A DNA stretch of 6,957 nucleotides from JBFWWW01 sp050245975 (GTDB lineage Bacteria > Pseudomonadota > Alphaproteobacteria > Rhizobiales > Hyphomicrobiaceae): contig JBFWWW010000198.1 in the NCBI GenBank assembly GCA_050245975.1, positions 1-6,957 on the forward strand, given 5' to 3'. This document shows, piece after piece, positions 5,057 through 6,957 of this stretch (positions are counted from its first letter, which is position 1; each line of letters starts with the position of its first letter). A program made the translations under genes and the position numbers. The notes under the pieces are model-generated. The model was not told where the DNA came from and did not search any database. It worked only from the letters and a program-made list of their open reading frames with translations.

Positions 5057-6670
5057 ATTAGGTACAAAAGAGTGAACCACGGGCGGCGTGGTCTCGCTGG
5101 CCCGAATGGCTTGTTCCAGGATCTCTTTTCGCCCCATGATCCGCACTTGGGCGTCGTCGACCTCAATACGGTCGACGAGCGAGCCGATGTAGGCTTTGCG
5201 GAACGGCACCTCGCCCGTCGTCAGCCGCTCGCGCATGACCCTGGTGAAGCGATCGACGGCCAACGGACTGACGTCATCCGTGCCACGTGTTGCCGACCGG
5301 GCGCGGTCGAGGGCCGCCGTCGCCGCCGCCTGTGTTGCCTTCAAGGACGCGATCCGATCCTTCAGGATCTCATCCATCTGGGCGAGTCCGTCCTCGATCA
5401 GCCTGTACAGCCGGCGCAGCCGCTCTTCAGCATCCTCCGCCTCGCGCGCCAGCGCCGTAATCCGCCGATCGACGGCGATCTGCCTATCGGCGCGCCGCCC
5501 GGCCAGGGTGGTCAGCATCGCTGACATCCGTTCCGGATCAAGCAGGCGATCGGCTAGATGCTCGGTCACTAGGGTATCGAGCTTGTCCATGCGGATCGAG
5601 CGCCCTTTGCACGCGGTCTTGCCCATCTTGATGGCGTTGTTGCAGGAGTAGTAGCGGTAGATTTCGCCCGTACGCGATGTGCCGGACCGCAGCGTCATGC
5701 CCCCGCCGCAGGTGGCGCAGGTCGCAAGGCCGGTCAGCAGGATCGGACCGCTGATGGTTCGGGGCGGGGCCACCTTCGGGTTGCGGGATTTGAGCTTTCT
5801 CTGCACGGCATCAAACAGCGCCGAGCTGATGATGGCATCGGCATCGCAGTAGACGTGCTCGGCCTCGGCCTTGAGCCGGTAGGTCCTGGAATCCTTGCGA
5901 TTGAACCGCAGCCGGCCGCTATAGACCGGGTTGGTCAAGAGCTCGTGCACGCGGCTCAGACCCCATAGGCCTCCGGTACGCGTGCGGTGCCCGCGCGCGT
6001 TCAACCAGCTTGTGATGGCCTTCACCCCCATCGGCCCAGATCCGTCGTCGCCTTCGACGAACAAGCGAAAGACCAGCCGCACGGTCTCGGCCTCGATCGG
6101 ATCGACCGCGAGCTTCTTCTTGGTCCGCGCGCCGCGCCGCTCGGCTTCGACGACCTTGTATCCGAGTGGCGGACGTGAGCCGTTCCAGAATCCCTGGCGC
6201 GTATTCTCCTTCATCGCCCGTAGCACATGCTTGGCGTTCTCCTTCGACTGATATTCGTCGAACAGCGCGATCACCTGCCGCATCATCACCTGAGCCGGGT
6301 CATCGCCCAGCTCCTGCGTGATCGACACCAGCCTGACGCCGTGCTTGGCGAGCTTGCGTACATAGAACTCCAGGCCAAAGGCGTCGCGGAAGAAACGCGA
6401 GAACGAGTGCACGACGATTACATCGAAGGCGTTCTCGCCGTCGCACGCGCGCTCGATCATGCGCTGGAACTCGGGGCGCTTGTCATCGGTCGCCGAGGCG
6501 CCGGGCTCGACGTACTCCGCCACCAGCGTCCAACCGCGCTGCGCCACCCATGCCTGCGTCTGCGCCCTCTGGTCGGGGATCGACAGATCGTGCTCGGCCT
6601 GCCGACCCGTCGATACGCGCAAGTAGAGGACAGCCCGCGTGGCGGTCAACGAGGTCACGTTCATAGTCAT
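5015..6670 (-). CDS. Large serine recombinase / integrase
   Basis: This 551-residue protein is a site-specific DNA integrase of the large serine recombinase family. The N-terminal resolvase domain (about 11-155) has the catalytic motif YLRVSTGRQ with Ser20 and the HSFSRFFRD segment (88-96) carrying active-site arginines. The recombinase DNA-binding domain follows (about 165-290; GYKVVEAE, NPVYSGRLRFNRK). A zinc ribbon has Cys318, Cys321, Cys343 and Cys354 (CATCGGGM...YYSC...C). A helical, probably coiled-coil segment spans about 390-460. The start at ATG 6670 is preferred because GGGAG (6679-6683) lies eight bases upstream and overlaps the alternative GTG at 6679. The last 13 residues (539-551, ending RQDLNLRPSA) are the antisense of the tRNA-Arg gene, and the TAG stop lies in its anticodon loop, so this tail comes from the target site. 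It is probably the integrase of the element lying to the right. All key catalytic residues seem present. Confidence 0.93.
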   Translation of the reverse strand: MTMNVTSLTATRAVLYLRVSTGRQAEHDLSIPDQRAQTQAWVAQRGWTLVAEYVEPGASATDDKRPEFQRMIERACDGENAFDVIVVHSFSRFFRDAFGLEFYVRKLAKHGVRLVSITQELGDDPAQVMMRQVIALFDEYQSKENAKHVLRAMKENTRQGFWNGSRPPLGYKVVEAERRGARTKKKLAVDPIEAETVRLVFRLFVEGDDGSGPMGVKAITSWLNARGHRTRTGGLWGLSRVHELLTNPVYSGRLRFNRKDSRTYRLKAEAEHVYCDADAIISSALFDAVQRKLKSRNPKVAPPRTISGPILLTGLATCATCGGGMTLRSGTSRTGEIYRYYSCNNAIKMGKTACKGRSIRMDKLDTLVTEHLADRLLDPERMSAMLTTLAGRRADRQIAVDRRITALAREAEDAEERLRRLYRLIEDGLAQMDEILKDRIASLKATQAAATAALDRARSATRGTDDVSPLAVDRFTRVMRERLTTGEVPFRKAYIGSLVDRIEVDDAQVRIMGRKEILEQAIRASETTPPVVHSFVPNWRSRQDLNLRPSA

Positions 6671-6678
6671 GGCCGGCA

Positions 6679-6685
6679 CTCCCTC
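6679..6685 (-). promoter_or_regulatory. Ribosome binding site for the recombinase
   Basis: On the minus strand GAGGGAG ends eight bases before the ATG at 6670. The strength and spacing favour this ATG over the GTG at 6679, which the site overlaps, and over the ATG at 6664. Confidence 0.6.
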
Positions 6686-6694
6686 TATCGCGGC

Positions 6695-6724
6695 TCACGT
6701 CCGCGCCGATACCTCGTGCTTCAT
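6695..6724 (-). CDS. Possible nine-residue leader ORF before the recombinase
   Basis: ATG at 6724 opens a frame encoding MKHEVSART and a TGA. It has a good Shine-Dalgarno: AGGA at 6731-6734, six bases ahead. An in-frame ATG at 6742 would make it 15 residues. The stop falls in the loop of a small stem, CGCGG (6689-6693) with CCGCG (6701-6705), just before the recombinase ribosome binding site. It could be a leader peptide that tunes recombinase translation, the remnant of a lost gene, or chance. No homology is recognised. Confidence 0.25.
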   Translation of the reverse strand: MKHEVSART

Positions 6725-6749
6725 GGCAGGTCCTTTGGACATCGCAAGG

Positions 6750-6956
6750 TCACGCGGCGGCGCCGATACGCCGCGCGCGCATGATGCGTTCACGCTCCTG
6801 CGGCGAGTTCATCGCCTCCCACAGGTCCGTGCGCCGCTGCACGTTCAGCCAGAACTCTGGGCTGTTGCCGAGCACGCGGGCGAGGATCAGCGCCGTCGCG
6901 GCGGTGACGTTGCGCCGGTTGTTACACAACTCGTTGACGTGCTTGCGCTGTACACC
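6750..6956 (-). CDS. higA: HigA-type (XRE) antitoxin, C-terminal 68 residues (cut by right edge)
   Basis: HigA antitoxins are small DNA-binding proteins that neutralise the HigB mRNA-cleaving toxin and repress their own operon. The visible 68 residues run to a TGA at 6750-6752 and begin inside the helix-turn-helix: VQRKHVNELCNNRRNVTAAT, then ALILARVLGNSPEFWLNVQ (about 22-40) and RRTDLWEAMNSPQERERI. The NSPEFWLNVQRR segment is characteristic of HigA/VapI proteins. Family members are about 100 residues, so roughly 30 N-terminal residues, including the start, are missing at the window edge rather than by mutation. In higBA operons the toxin gene usually precedes the antitoxin, which would put higB just beyond the right edge. 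The gene is on the same strand as the recombinase, 79 bases upstream of it, so they may be co-transcribed. An orphan XRE regulator is the main alternative. Confidence 0.82.
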   Translation of the reverse strand, partial: GVQRKHVNELCNNRRNVTAATALILARVLGNSPEFWLNVQRRTDLWEAMNSPQERERIMRARRIGAAA

Positions 6957-6957
6957 C

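Noticed and set aside
5072..5651. Plus-strand frames opposite the recombinase
   Set aside because: They are antisense to the conserved serine recombinase and show no domains.
1..6957. CRISPR array, insertion sequence or phage structural genes
   Set aside because: No regularly spaced repeats, transposase or terminal inverted repeats, or virion proteins are visible; the only mobile-element evidence is the recombinase/tRNA junction.

Overview
The window looks like ordinary chromosome of a GC-rich alphaproteobacterium, probably Hyphomicrobiales (Rhizobiales)-like. That placement is inferred from the strong GC bias, the long antisense open frames this produces, and the gene content; no marker gene settles it. 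The right-hand quarter is one edge of an integrated element.

Layout, left to right. Bases 1-879 (minus) hold the first 293 residues of an MgtE magnesium channel: N-terminal domain and both CBS domains, with the membrane part beyond the left edge. A divergent intergenic region (880-1108) with two inverted repeats separates it from two plus-strand genes: an exported NodB-type polysaccharide deacetylase (1109-2164) and an HtrA/DegP-type trypsin-PDZ serine protease with no visible export signal (2270-3289). The protease converges on a minus-strand aerobic glycerol-3-phosphate dehydrogenase, glpD (3307-4842). The two stop codons are 17 bases apart, and a small hairpin covers the glpD stop.

Beyond glpD, on the plus strand, is an intact tRNA-Arg (anticodon TCT, CCA encoded; 4980-5056). 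Directly against its 3' end, and reading back into it, is a large serine recombinase (5015-6670, minus). Its last 13 residues and its stop codon come from the antisense of the tRNA, ending in the anticodon loop. This is the signature of an element integrated at a tRNA 3' end, and everything to the right of the tRNA is probably element DNA. Upstream of the recombinase is the C-terminal part of a HigA-type (XRE) antitoxin (6750-6956, cut by the window edge), so a HigBA-like toxin-antitoxin module probably lies near the integrase.

The backbone genes belong to known families and form no evident pathway: magnesium uptake, envelope or exopolysaccharide modification, protein quality control and glycerol catabolism. 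I found no convincing new system. The points most worth following are the tRNA/serine-recombinase junction, whose C-terminus may depend on integration state, the adjacent antitoxin, and several uncharacterised inverted repeats in intergenic DNA.
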